Shown: positions 1-41,229 of the stretch, one piece after another
Position numbering within the stretch: position 1 is the stretch's first letter
How the letters are laid out: each line of letters opens with the position of its first letter
Assembly: GCA_030062745.1 (NCBI GenBank)
Contig: CP099852.1
Location: 18,657,949 to 18,721,948, forward strand
Source of the DNA: Capitulum mitella
Lineage: Eukaryota; Arthropoda; Thecostraca; Pollicipedomorpha; Pollicipedidae
Length of the DNA stretch: 64,000 bases
Direction of reading: 5' to 3'
Notes under the pieces: generated by a model
The model's input: only the letters and a program-made list of their open reading frames with translations
What the model was told of the DNA's origin: nothing
Database searches by the model: none
Program-made: the position numbers and the translations under genes

Positions 1-248
1 CTGAAGTTCAGGATGTCTCTGTTTGACTGTTAATGCGGCTGCCATGCTGAAGATTGACTAAAGCGTAGGTATTTTTATTTAATCTCGCGAAATGCAACCT
101 ACGAAGAACTTCAATGGTTCAGCGGTGTTAAACTCTGCAGCGGTTTTAGCCTCACCCATTCCCTGCCCGTATTGCCCGTACCACGACTCCGGGAACCGGA
201 TGCTCCACGGTGAGTACCACCGCAGCTGACGACTCGACCACGCCGCAG

Positions 249-18358
<18,110 letters not shown>

Positions 18359-18970
18359 CCGGGGGGTCGGAGGAAGGTGCGAGATGTTGACTGGGGTCGT
18401 CCTGCCAGTGTCCGGGGTGGTGGACGGGCGGTGACTGGAGAACGTCAGTCCAAGGAGGCTCGCGTGCCAGGTGGCCCGCCTGCTCCCGCGGACAATTAGA
18501 GACTGTCCCTGAGAGTGGAACACACAGTCGGGCGAGCCCAGCTGCGAGCCGACAGGACGACCGTCCTCCTGGGGACGCCGGAAGAGTCGACAGTCGACAG
18601 TCCTCGCCGTCAGCCGCGTACACTGCCAAACGACACGACACTGCCGATTTTCACTGCCGGGGCCGGGCTCGGCGAGGCCGCCGCAGCCCGCCGGCCGGGT
18701 GGTGGTTCTAGTGCCACCAGGTGTTGGGCGGCACACTGCGCCAACAGATGTTAGGCGGCGGCACACTGTGCCACCAGCTGTTGGGCGGAACACTGCCGCT
18801 GGCGATGGAGAGCTATAGTGATTCCTCCGTGATTTGGTGCTGCCAGCCACTGGTGCCAAACAAAGCAGAGGTGCCTGGCGCAGGTAGGACGCTTGATCGC
18901 AAGAGGTGTTTCATGATAAATGCTAGTGTAGCAAGTGCGCGGTTACTGTAGCATTCTAGATATACAAAAT

Positions 18971-18976
18971 AATAAA
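18971..18976 (+). terminator. Poly(A) signal AATAAA of the collagen gene
   Basis: A canonical AATAAA 613 bp after the collagen stop codon, the first good one downstream. It would give a 3' UTR of about 630 nt. Confidence 0.6.
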
Positions 18977-19936
18977 ATGACCACCTCGACATCTGCAATC
19001 AAGTGTTGTCTTCTATGGTTGATCCCATTATCCTTCGCCTTCCCATATCCTTAGCATCCTTCGTCTCCGGCGTCTGGACCCCGTGCTAACCCTCCGAAAC
19101 TTGGTGGCCACGCGCCGAAGACGACCCGTGGGAGATGAGTCGGCCGAATCGGCACGGTACTACAGCACCTGGTCCGCGACTGACTGGCCGTCGCCGCCCC
19201 TCCCTCGCCGCAGAGCCGGGTCCAGGTGTGACGTCACGCCACCACCAGGGTCTCGGTCGTGAACCGGACGGACGATGCGCTGGAAATCCCGTACCACGCG
19301 GAGGGTTCGTGCTCATTCGATCGGCTGTTCTTCGGCGAGAGGCGTTACGCGGCTATCCGTGGGGCGACGGGGATTCATTTGCGCGTGTGTCTGTGGGTGG
19401 GGCAAGCATAAGGGGGATTTGGCCGCCAGACAGAGTACGCCGGAGAGGTAATGGCGGCGCATGGATACGCACCGGTGTGAACTGTCACTGTTTCCTAGTC
19501 ATAGTGGTATTCAACAGATTCAAGTGTCTTCCGCAGAATGCACTTGAAGATTGTCAGGATACGGTACTCTATGGCTGTGTCTCTAAGTACTGCAGGTGTT
19601 GATCCATGCATATTTTAAATGATCTTCAGAGCCACAAAGTACATAAATATTACCGACAGTACGCTTAGACAGAGGACCATATGAAAACGCTCAGCAGGCG
19701 ACCAAAATCACGACGGTTTCCATTATTTATCATGCTGTCCTTCCATCGGCGACGACATGAAACACCGCAGCTACGGTTCAAAACACGACGACGTAATGGC
19801 GCTTCTCACGGACGCAATCTCGGCTACAGCAGCCGGGCAGCCCGGCCTGCAAGCGCCGAGGGCCGCGACTGAACGCCATCCCCGCTCCTCACCGGCCCTC
19901 ACCGCCCACACACACGCACACACGCGCCGGGCCGGC
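18977..19936. other. Intergenic gap between convergent collagen IV and DDX23
   Basis: I see no conserved coding sequence on either strand. It should contain the DDX23 3' UTR (minus strand). I found no perfect AATAAA on the minus strand close to the DDX23 stop codon. Confidence 0.5.
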
Positions 19937-31905
<11,969 letters not shown>

Positions 31906-33294
31906 TGATGCACAGCCTCGTTCAGTGAACCACGCCATTGTGACAAATTTTTGACACTCAAGCTGAACATAAACATGGTAGAATGTCACAATGCCATTAC
32001 ATAAATAGTTTACTGAAAATACGTATAAAACAGCCGCCATTTACCAGTATTAGACTATTCACACATCACACACTTTTTGTCAGTGCAGGTCAATGCCACA
32101 AAGAATCTCACATCCACATACATATACTAGTGTTCTTGACAGATTTTGCCTGCACTGGAGAAGAAATTGGAAACATCACAAAATTATTCGTAGGAAATCA
32201 GAAAGCCAGCAGGCACCCCATTCACTTAAATGCAATGCTTCTAAAGAACCTAGGTGCCAAGAAAAACAACAGCATCAACATGGAAATATTCCCTTTAGTA
32301 TCCTGTGCCAATTTTCAAAAACTGGTTATCTCATAAATTTGTGGACTGTTGCCCTTCAGGGATCAAATAGGAATGAAATCCCCAACCTATGTCCTAAAAG
32401 AGAATGCTTCCCCATGCTGGAAAGGAATATCTGAAATCTTTTGGGTGTTCAGTACATAGCCTATCAGTCAGCTGGCAAATGAACAGCAGTAAATCATGTT
32501 GAACATGTTAGTGACATGATGATCCTGCTACCATGGCTGATCACCCCGAGGTACATCTGTACCCCTCCCCCAATATTCGGGGATTTTAACAATAGGTCTG
32601 TGGCAATGACTGGGATGAAATGGTTTGAAATCCCCTGTGGACCCCATCAATAATTTTTGAAAATCTCCAGACATGCCTCTTACTGTATCTATGGGTTGCC
32701 ACTGCATGCACTGCTACTGTTATTATCATTCACTGGGCACTGGATGAGCTGACACATTACGGGCCAATTAGGGATCAGCTGGCACAATTGTTCCAGGAAA
32801 GTCATGGGTACATGCTAGATGCAGCAGCTGAATGACATGCAGATTGACAAACAATCATTTGGAGATAGCCATGTAGGAGATACTTTATTTCTTCATCTTT
32901 TCACAGACCACTTCTGCTATACATGCAATACAGAAGAGCTCATAAACTGTCCTATGAAGGCATGAAATGATGACACTACCAATATGGTTTTCAAAGGAAA
33001 TGGAATTATATTTTGCTGTAAGCAAACACAACTGGAATGGGTGGCGCCATCTTGTTCACACTGCCTTTGCTCGAAGGATGCCCTATGTACTGTGTAATGT
33101 TTGATGATGTCATCAGCGAATGATACTAGAGGCTGCAGTCCAATAAACAGATATTTACAGCATGAAATGTTGCACCTTTGTTGCAACTGGAGGCACATTA
33201 TAGGATACTAGAGGCTGTAGTCCAATAAGGGATGCAAACAGACCTGGCTCTGTCTTACAGAGGTTAGGTGATGAACTAAATAGGTTAGGTTAGG

Positions 33295-33482
33295 TTAAGT
33301 TAGGCCAGGCTTGGCTTGGCTAGGCTAGGCTAGGCTAGGCTAGGCTAGGCTAGGCTAGGCTAGGCTGGGCTGGGCTAGGCTAGGCTAGGCTAGGCTAGGC
33401 TAGGCTGGGTTAGGGTTAGGGTCAGGGTTAGGGTTAGGTTAGGTTAGGTTAGGTTAGGTTAGGTTAGGTTAGGTTAGGTTAG
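33295..33482. repeat. Interstitial telomere-like array, (TAGGC)n then (TTAGG)n
   Basis: About 20 units of the pentamer TAGGC with a few TGGGC variants are followed by about a dozen TTAGG units and a few TTAGGG. TTAGG is the arthropod telomere repeat, and TAGGC differs by one transition. It is internal, not a chromosome end, since genes lie on both sides. Confidence 0.85.
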
Positions 33483-33967
33483 CCATCCTTTTCACTATTC
33501 ATTAAGTTATAATGATGACATCATTGGGCCCAAAATACCTTCATTTTATGAATTGCCCTTTTTGACTTTGTTACCACAGAATCACAGCAGAAGTCAAACA
33601 GACAAGTGGCACAGCAGTCAGCAACAAATGGAGTGGCAATTTTTCACTTTTTTCATCTTGAAATGATATTATGAAGCAACCAACTCACAAGGGTTTAACT
33701 CAGAACCATTTGATGCATGACTTATGCCATTTATACTGTTTTTCACCACCTGGTGGAAATGTCCTGTATAGCCAGCCACCATGTGGCTGCCTCTGTTGTA
33801 TTGGATTTGCTACATGAGACATGAATGCAGTGCTCATAACATAAAAATCCCACACCATGGTGGAGTATATCAGTCACAACACATTTAACTTTCACGGCAA
33901 AACTGTATGCTGCCTGAAACTAGACACCTGGTGATGGGTTCAAAGCACATTAAAAAGCCCTCTTTAC

Positions 33968-34209
33968 CATAGGCTGATATGATTTCCTTCACGCAGGTTC
34001 TGATCTTTAGCATAACAGCACATTGTTCGAATGAAATGAGATAATAATATACCAAAGTCCAACACTGGGAACAATTCACAGCACATGATAGCGGTGAACT
34101 TCAGCAGCTTTCGCACGAACAACACAAAACCAAGAATGCATACCTTTGCAGTTTTTCCTTCCTTGAATTTCACAGCCCGCAAAACGGAATCGTATTCCCC
34201 GCTGGCCAC
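33968..34209 (-). CDS. Possible 5' exons of an unidentified minus-strand gene
   Basis: An ATG at 34209 opens 22 codons ending at a good donor (GCAAAG/GTATGC, exon 34144-34209). A second candidate exon, 33968-34004, follows with acceptor CTAAAG and donor TATG/GTAAAG. Joined, they read in phase and give a lysine-rich start (MASGEYDSVLRAVKFKEGK). The ATG lies in a CpG-normal patch inside a CpG-depleted block, as expected for a promoter and first exon. I do not recognise the family and could not find further exons before DDX23. It could be non-coding. Confidence 0.35.
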
Positions 34210-34835
34210 GAGCCGTGACCACGGACGAACTGTAATATACTATCGACCTCTCATTTCGACAACAATCACGCCACGATCCACTGATGTCCTAGGGTGCCAC
34301 TACTGAAACAAGTATGCCATATTCGCCTACTAATGTTAAACGTTTTTACCGGTCATAGCAGTATTTCCAGCCTGCACAAAACTATTTTACGTCACAAAGT
34401 TTTAGCTAAGTGGAAGGGTCCTGCTGTGTAAAAGCATGAATTTGGATTGACTCAGAAAGAAACAAAACACATTTCGATGCTTTATCTAATTCAAAAATGT
34501 GGACAAAAAGGGAATAAGACTAATAAATTTTAAACATTATTATTTTAAACGTCATATGTCTCTTTGGTCTCAACGCGATTCAAACGCCATTCTAACCCGT
34601 TGCAGTTTTAACGCGAACGCATCGAGTATTGAACCTTATTTAGGTGCCGAACAGGTGGGGATTATTGCGTGGAGGTATACTGCAAGTGTGGGCATTTTTT
34701 CGGGCATTGCATTTGTTGAAATTAAAAAAAGACACTATTTGGGCGCTGAACTGTGGACACTGTGGTGGCATTTCTGGCGATTACCTTGAAGTTTTTTCGA
34801 GACGAATTCAGACATGCTGCGAATGAGCTGTTTGG
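34085..34835. promoter_or_regulatory. CpG-normal patch within a CpG-depleted block
   Basis: CG dinucleotides are frequent here (for example around 34195-34275 and 34570-34620). They are nearly absent for about 0.7 kb on the left and 2.3 kb on the right. The patch covers the candidate first exon at 34144-34209. Read as an unmethylated promoter-like island by analogy with methylated genomes; inference only. Confidence 0.35.
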
Positions 34836-35444
34836 TAAACCAGGTCTAATTTTATGAGGGTCAGCACATGCACCTGTGTCTGTCTAATACTTTCCTTTGT
34901 GTGCTGTTATGCCTGCGAATGTATCCAAAGTAATCTTCTTTATGGATAAAACAAGCCTTTGGCAGGGGGAATAAAAAAACACAATTTACAGTTACAATCC
35001 TTGTCTTGCAATTTGATCCAGGCAGTCTTGCGGTAACCAGTCTTCAAAGTATGTCAGAGGACTTGACAGGGCACATCAGGCACACCAGCTTTCCAGGAAA
35101 TGGGCATCAAAGCACATTGGCCATCCAAAATTCACATCAAAACACACTGACCAAGATTGTGCATTGAAATCCATCATGTTATGAATAATGTATACTTCAT
35201 GAATGAAATGCTGGTGTAGAGTGGCATACAGTTATATTCCTGTTTGGAGGCCTCTATCAGGTTTCACATTAACAAGCATGTTGCCACTGGCTGAGGACTG
35301 ACAGGAAGAGAAATGTTTGTGGTCAAATGTGGTGCACAAAGTGGTAATAGTGAATGCAAATTTATCACCTGCCTGCACATGTACATAAGTTGTAAAATAC
35401 AGGTGAAAATCCTCTCCCACACCAGGGGTCAGGAGTTGAAAAGA

Positions 35445-35745
35445 TACTGTTTTCTGGTGTTGAAGAAGACCATGACAATTTTTGTTACTAAAAACATTTT
35501 ATACTCCAGTAGCTTGATACTGTACCTCCATGGAAGGGTTCCATTGTAACCATGCTGACAAATTTTTAACCCTGCAAGGAAATGACTCTGTCTCCATTTA
35601 GTAAGAAGCAGGTATAATTTTAAAATTGGATTACACCAGCCTTGCAAACTTAAACCAGTATTACTCCATTCAAAATTTTGCAATCAAAAACACAAATTAT
35701 CTCCAACATCTAGACCAAAAACCAAATTTCCAACCCTACCAGGGA
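35445..35745. repeat. Dispersed repeat, copy A
   Basis: Roughly 290 bp matching 55035-55320 in the same orientation. Shared blocks include CCAAATTTCCAACCCT, ATTGTAACCATG and AAAACATTTTA. No RT or transposase coding; class unknown. Confidence 0.65.
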
Positions 35746-37550
35746 TGCTGTACACATTCAGTGGCTTGGAAGGGAATTCCAGATTTGATGTTTATTTCAT
35801 GGATGTAGGAACATGGGGAGTGGTTGTGGGCCACACCCTCCCCTACTTTTGGGGAAATCTAACATAAGCCCCATTTTTACAGATTTAACATGCCCCTCAT
35901 ACACACACACATTTCTGGATGCCTTTATCCCCCTGGCAGATTCCTTGCTTATTCCAGATAACTGGAGTTCTTTGTAAAAATGGATGTCATTTGCCAAAAC
36001 CACTTCAATGTCCTGTATTTTTTTCCTTTCCTTTTTACTGCTGTCTACAGTTATTGTGTCAGATTTCAACTTTCTGATATATTCCATCATGTGTTTGGCT
36101 AAAGAGGATTTCAACACATGGATGTGGGCTAGCAGAAACATCCCAGATTTTCTTCAGCAGCTGGTCTGGCCTTGGCTAAAACTGTACAGTATTTCTACAG
36201 CTCATACAGCTAATGTTGCCAAAAAAATCTGAAATGGTTAGGATGGCAACATTAGTAAAATACAAAAATATGCCACATTTATTTAAAGTGAATTGGCACA
36301 ACTGAAGGCAAAACTACTCAAACACACCACCTTCCTTTGCACAACTGGCAATTTTGAAGTGTTGTAATGGGTCCTAATGCTCCATTAAGGCAATTGATGA
36401 TATCTTTCCAATAAAACACAGTCAAAGATTATTCTGCTGTAACTGGCATTACCAAATCATATTTTGATATATTTTGGATTTGTTTTCATGCAGTGCCTTA
36501 GTGTTTTCACTGTATTGGAAATCATGACCATGGCTATTGAAAAGGAATTCCAGAGGCAACAGAATTTTTTAGTTGCTTCTGGTAATGCTTGATGATGACA
36601 GATGTGAGTTATGCATGACAAATGTGGTGTAGTCAGCTGTTGCTCAAACAGCATTTGTGTTTTCTGTGCTGTTTTTGTGCCCTTATCACTGGCACTCACA
36701 CACCAGCTACTGCAGTTTTTTTACACACCACTTCTTTAGGACACACACCAGCCTTCAGTGCATTGCACACCATGTCTGATATGCACTCCAGCCAACACTT
36801 TGGTACACACCAAATTTTATGAGATGTGCCACAGGCAAAGACTGATGCATAAAAGATCAATATGATTTGTACCTGGGGACCAATTTGTATTATGGTCCAA
36901 AGTACTAATGGAGGGTTTTCAATGTAAAAATGACTTTTTGTTGCCATTTCGAGACACCAGATGTTGTTAGACCCTTAGCATCAGGGCCAGTAAGTCTGCC
37001 TAAGAACCCTGCAGAACTTGCTTGGGACCCTCAAATTTCTGTGAGGGTCCTTTGGTTTTTTCAAAACCTCTATCTACCATAACTGCCCCTTAGACATGTG
37101 CAAAGCATCTTGAGGTCCTCTTCATGTACTCCTCTGACACTAGGCATCACCAAACTGTGCCAATGATGGACCCACTAAACATTTCTCTGTCATGCTGTAA
37201 TGGTATTATGGTGTTAAGCTGGCTGGTTGTGATGTGGTAGTATGAAATCGATTCAAGGTGTGACGAACTAAGAATGTTTTTGTCACATTAGGATTGAGAT
37301 AGTAATAAATTAATGCGAGCAGGGCCCTTGCAGTGTGCTCGGACAAGGTTACTCTCTAAGTTAATTAATAATAATAGTTATAAGGCTGCTCCGTTACCTC
37401 GTGGATCTTGCCACCAAAGTAATTCCTCCCTCGGCAGCGGACGGGAGCTTCTGGCACCGGATCTCACCCATCAGACCGAAGTCTTGCCACTGCCGGTGTA
37501 ACGGCCCCGACTGTGCCTCAGACGGCGCTCGGCCGCGGCGCCCGTCGGCC

Positions 37551-38367
37551 ATGGCCTCGAGCATCGAGTCGTACGTCGGCCACACCGTGTCCGTCATCAC
37601 GGCCGACGGCCGCAACATCGTGGGCACGCTCAAGGGCTTCGACCAGACCATCAACATCATCCTGGACGAGAGCCACGAGCGCGTGTACAGCCAGAACGCC
37701 GGCGTCGAGCAGGTGGGCCGGTCGTGGTGGGCGGGAGCGGGCCCTGCCGGGTCGCGGCGGTGCGGCTGGTGGTGGAAGGGGCCGCGGCCGGAGGATACGT
37801 GTGACGGAGCAGGAGAACAGGTCACCACGTCTGCGGCGATCATCTTCTAGTCCGCCTCCGTTTTGTAATGCCGGGCTTTGCTTGCGTTTGCCTTGGTGTA
37901 ATTTGACTTGGGATGGCTTTAGCTTACGAGGTACCTCCTCCTTGATCTTATCTAACGTTGTGTTTGCTGGTAATGTATTTGATACGGCATCGGGCGGTGC
38001 GGACTCTCGCGTACGCGACTGCTGCTGACGATGTTCAGTACCACCCGACCTCTGCAGTGTCCTTTCTCTTCTAACTGTCGTGCTAATGACATTCACCTTC
38101 TCCTGACCAGATAGCAGGACATACTGAAGTCTGCCGCAGCCGGGCCTCATTTCGAGAATTTTTTTTTCTGAGCCAGACCTGACCTCAGGTGGTGCTCGGC
38201 CGTCCCTGACCTGACCTGCCCTGACCCGACCGCAGGTGGTGCTCGGCCTGTACCTGATCCGCGGCGACAACGTGGTGGTGATCGGCGAGATCGACGAGGA
38301 GCTCGACTCGCGCGTCGACTTCCAGAACGTGCACGCCGAGCCGCTGACGTCCATCGTCCGCGGCTAG
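37551..38367 (+). CDS. LSM8: LSM8, U6 snRNA-associated Sm-like protein
   Basis: The nucleus-specific subunit of the LSm2-8 ring that binds the U6 snRNA 3' end. Exons 37551-37712 and 38236-38367 give 97 residues; the family is about 96. The Sm1 motif is in exon 1 (GFDQTINIILDESHERVY) and Sm2 in exon 2 (GLYLIRGDNVVVIGEID). The start ATG gives MASSIESYVG, close to the family N-terminus. Donor CAG/GTGGGC, acceptor CCGCAG. A second copy of the acceptor plus the first 13 nt of exon 2 lies 47 bp upstream. The ADAT2 start codon follows the stop codon by 60 bp on the same strand. Confidence 0.95.
38181..38250 (+). repeat. Duplicated LSM8 exon 2 acceptor plus exon start
   Basis: CAGGTGGTGCTCGGCC occurs twice, with exon-type starts at 38189 (decoy) and 38236 (true), 47 bp apart. 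Confidence 0.92.
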
Positions 38368-38427
38368 CCGGGGCTGGGGTCGGCGCTGACCGGGCCCTCC
38401 GCTCGGCCGCCGGCCGCCGCTGCAGCC

Positions 38428-39237
38428 ATGCAGCCGGGGTTGTCCAGCGCGGGCGACGGCGTCGCCGAGCACAGCTCTTCAGCGGCGGCTCCTGACGTCA
38501 CTCAGCAGGAGCGTGGCGCCACGTCAGATAAAACTGACGTCACCCCGCAGGAATATGTCGTCACGTCAGACAGAAGTGACGCTACCCCGCAGGAAGACGT
38601 CGTCACGTCAGGCGGCGGCGACGCCACGCCAGTCGGGTGTGACGTCACGCCAAGCGGGGGCGACGCCACGCCAGGCGGCTGCGGCGTCACCGTGGACCCG
38701 GCCGAGGCGGCGGCGGCGCTGCGCGCGCCGGCCGGCGGTCCGGTGCCGGTCGAGGCGGCGCGCCGCTTCATGGACGCGGCGTTCGCGGCGGCGCGCGACG
38801 CGCTCCGCCACCAGGAGGTGCCGGTCGGCTGCGTGCTGGCGCGCGCCGGCCGCCTGCTGGCCGCCGGCCGCAACACGGTCAACGCCACCAAGAACGCCAC
38901 GCGCCACGCCGAGCTGAACTGCATGGACGCCGTGTACCGGCTCTGCGGCGAGGCCGGCGCGGACGCGGCCGCCGCGTGGGCCGCCGTGGACGTGTTCGTC
39001 ACGGTCGAGCCCTGCGTGATGTGTGCCGCCGCGCTGGTCGAGCTCGGCGTGCGCTCGGTGACGTTCGGCTGCGCCAACCAGCGGTTCGGCGGCTGCGGCT
39101 CGGTGCTGGACGTGCCCGGCCGGCTGCTGCGGTCTCGCGTGCGGTTCGCGCAGGACGCGGCGCGCGTCGACGAGGCCGTGACGCTGCTCAAGGAGTTCTA
39201 CAAGGGCGAGAACCCGAACGTGCCGCGCGGGCCGTAG
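38428..39237 (+). CDS. ADAT2: ADAT2, tRNA-specific adenosine deaminase catalytic subunit
   Basis: With ADAT3 it converts A34 of tRNA anticodons to inosine. A single exon of 269 residues. The catalytic HAE (in RHAELNCMDAV) and PCVMC supply the zinc ligands and proton-shuttle Glu of the cytidine-deaminase fold. NATRHAEL, VTVEPCVMCAAAL, RFGGCGSVLDV and the C-terminal EFYKGENPNVP are family signatures. The domain starts near residue 105. The N-terminal 100 or so residues are an extension absent from typical roughly 190-residue homologues, partly built from a tandem Thr/Asp/Val/Pro repeat (38500-38690). The next in-frame ATG (38770) would give a start near the conserved domain, so the true start is uncertain. 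Intronless in an intron-rich neighbourhood. Only 60 bp from LSM8 with no poly(A) signal between, which suggests a shared transcript. Confidence 0.93.
   Translation: MQPGLSSAGDGVAEHSSSAAAPDVTQQERGATSDKTDVTPQEYVVTSDRSDATPQEDVVTSGGGDATPVGCDVTPSGGDATPGGCGVTVDPAEAAAALRAPAGGPVPVEAARRFMDAAFAAARDALRHQEVPVGCVLARAGRLLAAGRNTVNATKNATRHAELNCMDAVYRLCGEAGADAAAAWAAVDVFVTVEPCVMCAAALVELGVRSVTFGCANQRFGGCGSVLDVPGRLLRSRVRFAQDAARVDEAVTLLKEFYKGENPNVPRGP
38500..38690 (+). repeat. In-frame tandem repeat in the ADAT2 N-terminal extension
   Basis: About six degenerate units of 21-45 nt built around GACGTCAC and CCGCAGGA, translated as DVTPQE/DATPQE/DVTPSG-type modules. The frame is open across it. Confidence 0.75.
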
Positions 39238-41149
39238 GCGCCTACGGCTGTCTGGTTTTAGGCTGCGTTGCCCGGGCGGACGGTTTGAAGTGCGCGAAGG
39301 ACGGAAGAGTTCTTAGCGTGTCGTCGGAAGACGCTTTCGCGATTTCACGCTTTCGCTGTTCGGGCGGCAGGTTGGTGCCGTTCCGGTTGCGTGGGAGCGA
39401 CGCGCCGTTGCATCGGTTGGTCCGAGCAACATGGTTTGTGAAGATCTCGGTGTGTCTTCGGGTGACGCCATTGCGTTGCCCGCGCGGAAAGAAACCGCCG
39501 GGATCCGATCGGTAACACTCATCCTCGCACCGGTATTTTACGCGAGACCTGGCCGAAGTCCTGCAACGGACGACCTAAGCTAAGATCATGGGTGGCTGAA
39601 GATGTAGATGTGATCCGGAAGTCCTCCCCCCTGTACTGTTCAGTAAAGCACCGAGTGGCACGAGCGGTCTAGTATCGACATTTGCAGTGACAAATGTGTC
39701 ACCAGAAATTGTCATGTAGGACGTGAAAAGAACTAGCAGGTGCACAGTATTAACGGGAACACTGCAACAGATCAAGGTATGTTGTTACGCAGCACAGCCA
39801 CCATTCGTGGAACTCTGCCGATGCCGAAATCACTCGCAACGCTCCGTGCGGCAATGGCCAAAAAATTCGCCAAAACCGGAGGTACTACACAGCAAACAAA
39901 ACACCGACGCTAATAAATGCATTTATTGGACCCAACAATGTGCGCGGCGTGGTAACTGGTTCTTCCATGGCGACATAATAAATACCGGAACGTTTAACAA
40001 GTTCTCGAAGCATTTACAATGTGACTGCTACCTGAAAGCATTTGTATCTGGATCGATATGCCCAGGTCGTAAAGGTCACTTTCCACATAATTATTCTGTT
40101 ATAAACAAATGCCTATTAAACGATTCTAGAAAAATATCACGGGATTCCTACACACATCCAAAGACATCCAAGGTTAGTATAAATACCCAAGATATGTGGG
40201 TCTGCAGCACAGCTGGCGTCGAGAAGAATTACAATACACGAAGAATATTGGCAATAATGTGTCTAGGCACTATACCTGCAATCACAGAGCACCGGCTTAT
40301 GTGCCATCGCTAGATCTGCCTATCAAAAAGCCACTAATCGGTCCCTGGTTTTAACATTGTGCCACGTAACAAGCAGAGCACCCAATGACGGGAAGGCAGC
40401 GGAAAATGTTAGCTCCCGCCAAAAGCTCTAACGTCTAACGTCCAAACGCCACAATCTAGAAACTGGGCGTCCCGTCTAACAGCGCAACTATCGGCATTTA
40501 AAACAGCGCGCCACCCAGGAAGCAGGCAACTTTGGCCACAGTTTGATTCTGCCACGCGCCACCCCGCGGTATTTCCTACACGGCTGCGCCGTCCGCGTGG
40601 CCACAGACGTACAGGCCCCCTTTCCCGACGGTCTCAGAGGCTCCTCAAGAATGACGTTATGCGTCACCTTCTGCCCCACCATCGCCTAAGGCGGGACATC
40701 GGCGGTCCGGCAGCTCGGACAGGAAAACGCGAGCACTGCCGGTGGCTGGCACCAGCCGGGAAAACCGATCCGCTCCGCTCCGACGAGCGGAGTTGAAAGC
40801 GCAACATTCCACATCACTGCTCGAACACCGCGCAGTCTCCAGCAAGCACGTATCGATAAGGCCTGGGGAGGAGGCAGGCAGACATGGGTAGAAACGAGGT
40901 ACACCTCGCGGTCTTCCCAGCACTTCAACTGCCCAGGCCGCTTCAAGGCACGCGGAAGTTCCAAACGCCGTCTTCGACAAGCAGCAGGGCTCACCTACCG
41001 CCTAAAGCTCGGAAGAAACCAAAGGAAGCGCGACAAGTTTACGGCTAACTCAAAACGCCTTCGGCGCCGGGCACCAGACCCAGAACGGAGCCCCGAACAG
41101 GGGTCAGGCCCGCGGCCCGGCCCCAGTCTCCCCTCCGGAGACGGCGCCG
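39238..41149. other. Gap between convergent ADAT2 and TMC genes
   Basis: No conserved coding sequence seen. It should hold both 3' UTRs. Long ORFs at 40.5-41.0 kb on the minus strand show no family resemblance. Confidence 0.5.
39912..39927. terminator. Back-to-back poly(A) signals on both strands
   Basis: AATAAA on the plus strand (39912-39917) is followed by TTTATT (39922-39927), which is AATAAA on the minus strand, in a near-palindrome. It could end ADAT2 (675 bp after its stop) and the convergent TMC gene. Confidence 0.4.
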
Positions 41150-41229
41150 TCAGCGCTCGTGCTCGAACGACGCCGCCGACCCTGCCGAGTTTCGAGCGCC
41201 GTCCCCGGCGGTCGACTCAGAAGGCCCCT
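41150..41229 (-). CDS. Tentative last exon of the TMC gene
   Basis: If exon 17 ends at GACAGCGCCG/GTGAGA (42083), phase 1 joins to acceptor GTCCACAG at 41230 and gives a 26-codon acidic/Ser-rich tail ending TGA at 41150-41152. The alternative is read-through of exon 17 to a TGA at 42057, which adds only a few residues. Confidence 0.35.

Noticed and set aside
40488-40994. Minus-strand ORFs of about 100 codons between ADAT2 and TMC
   Set aside because: No motif, splice context or composition resembling the neighbouring exons.
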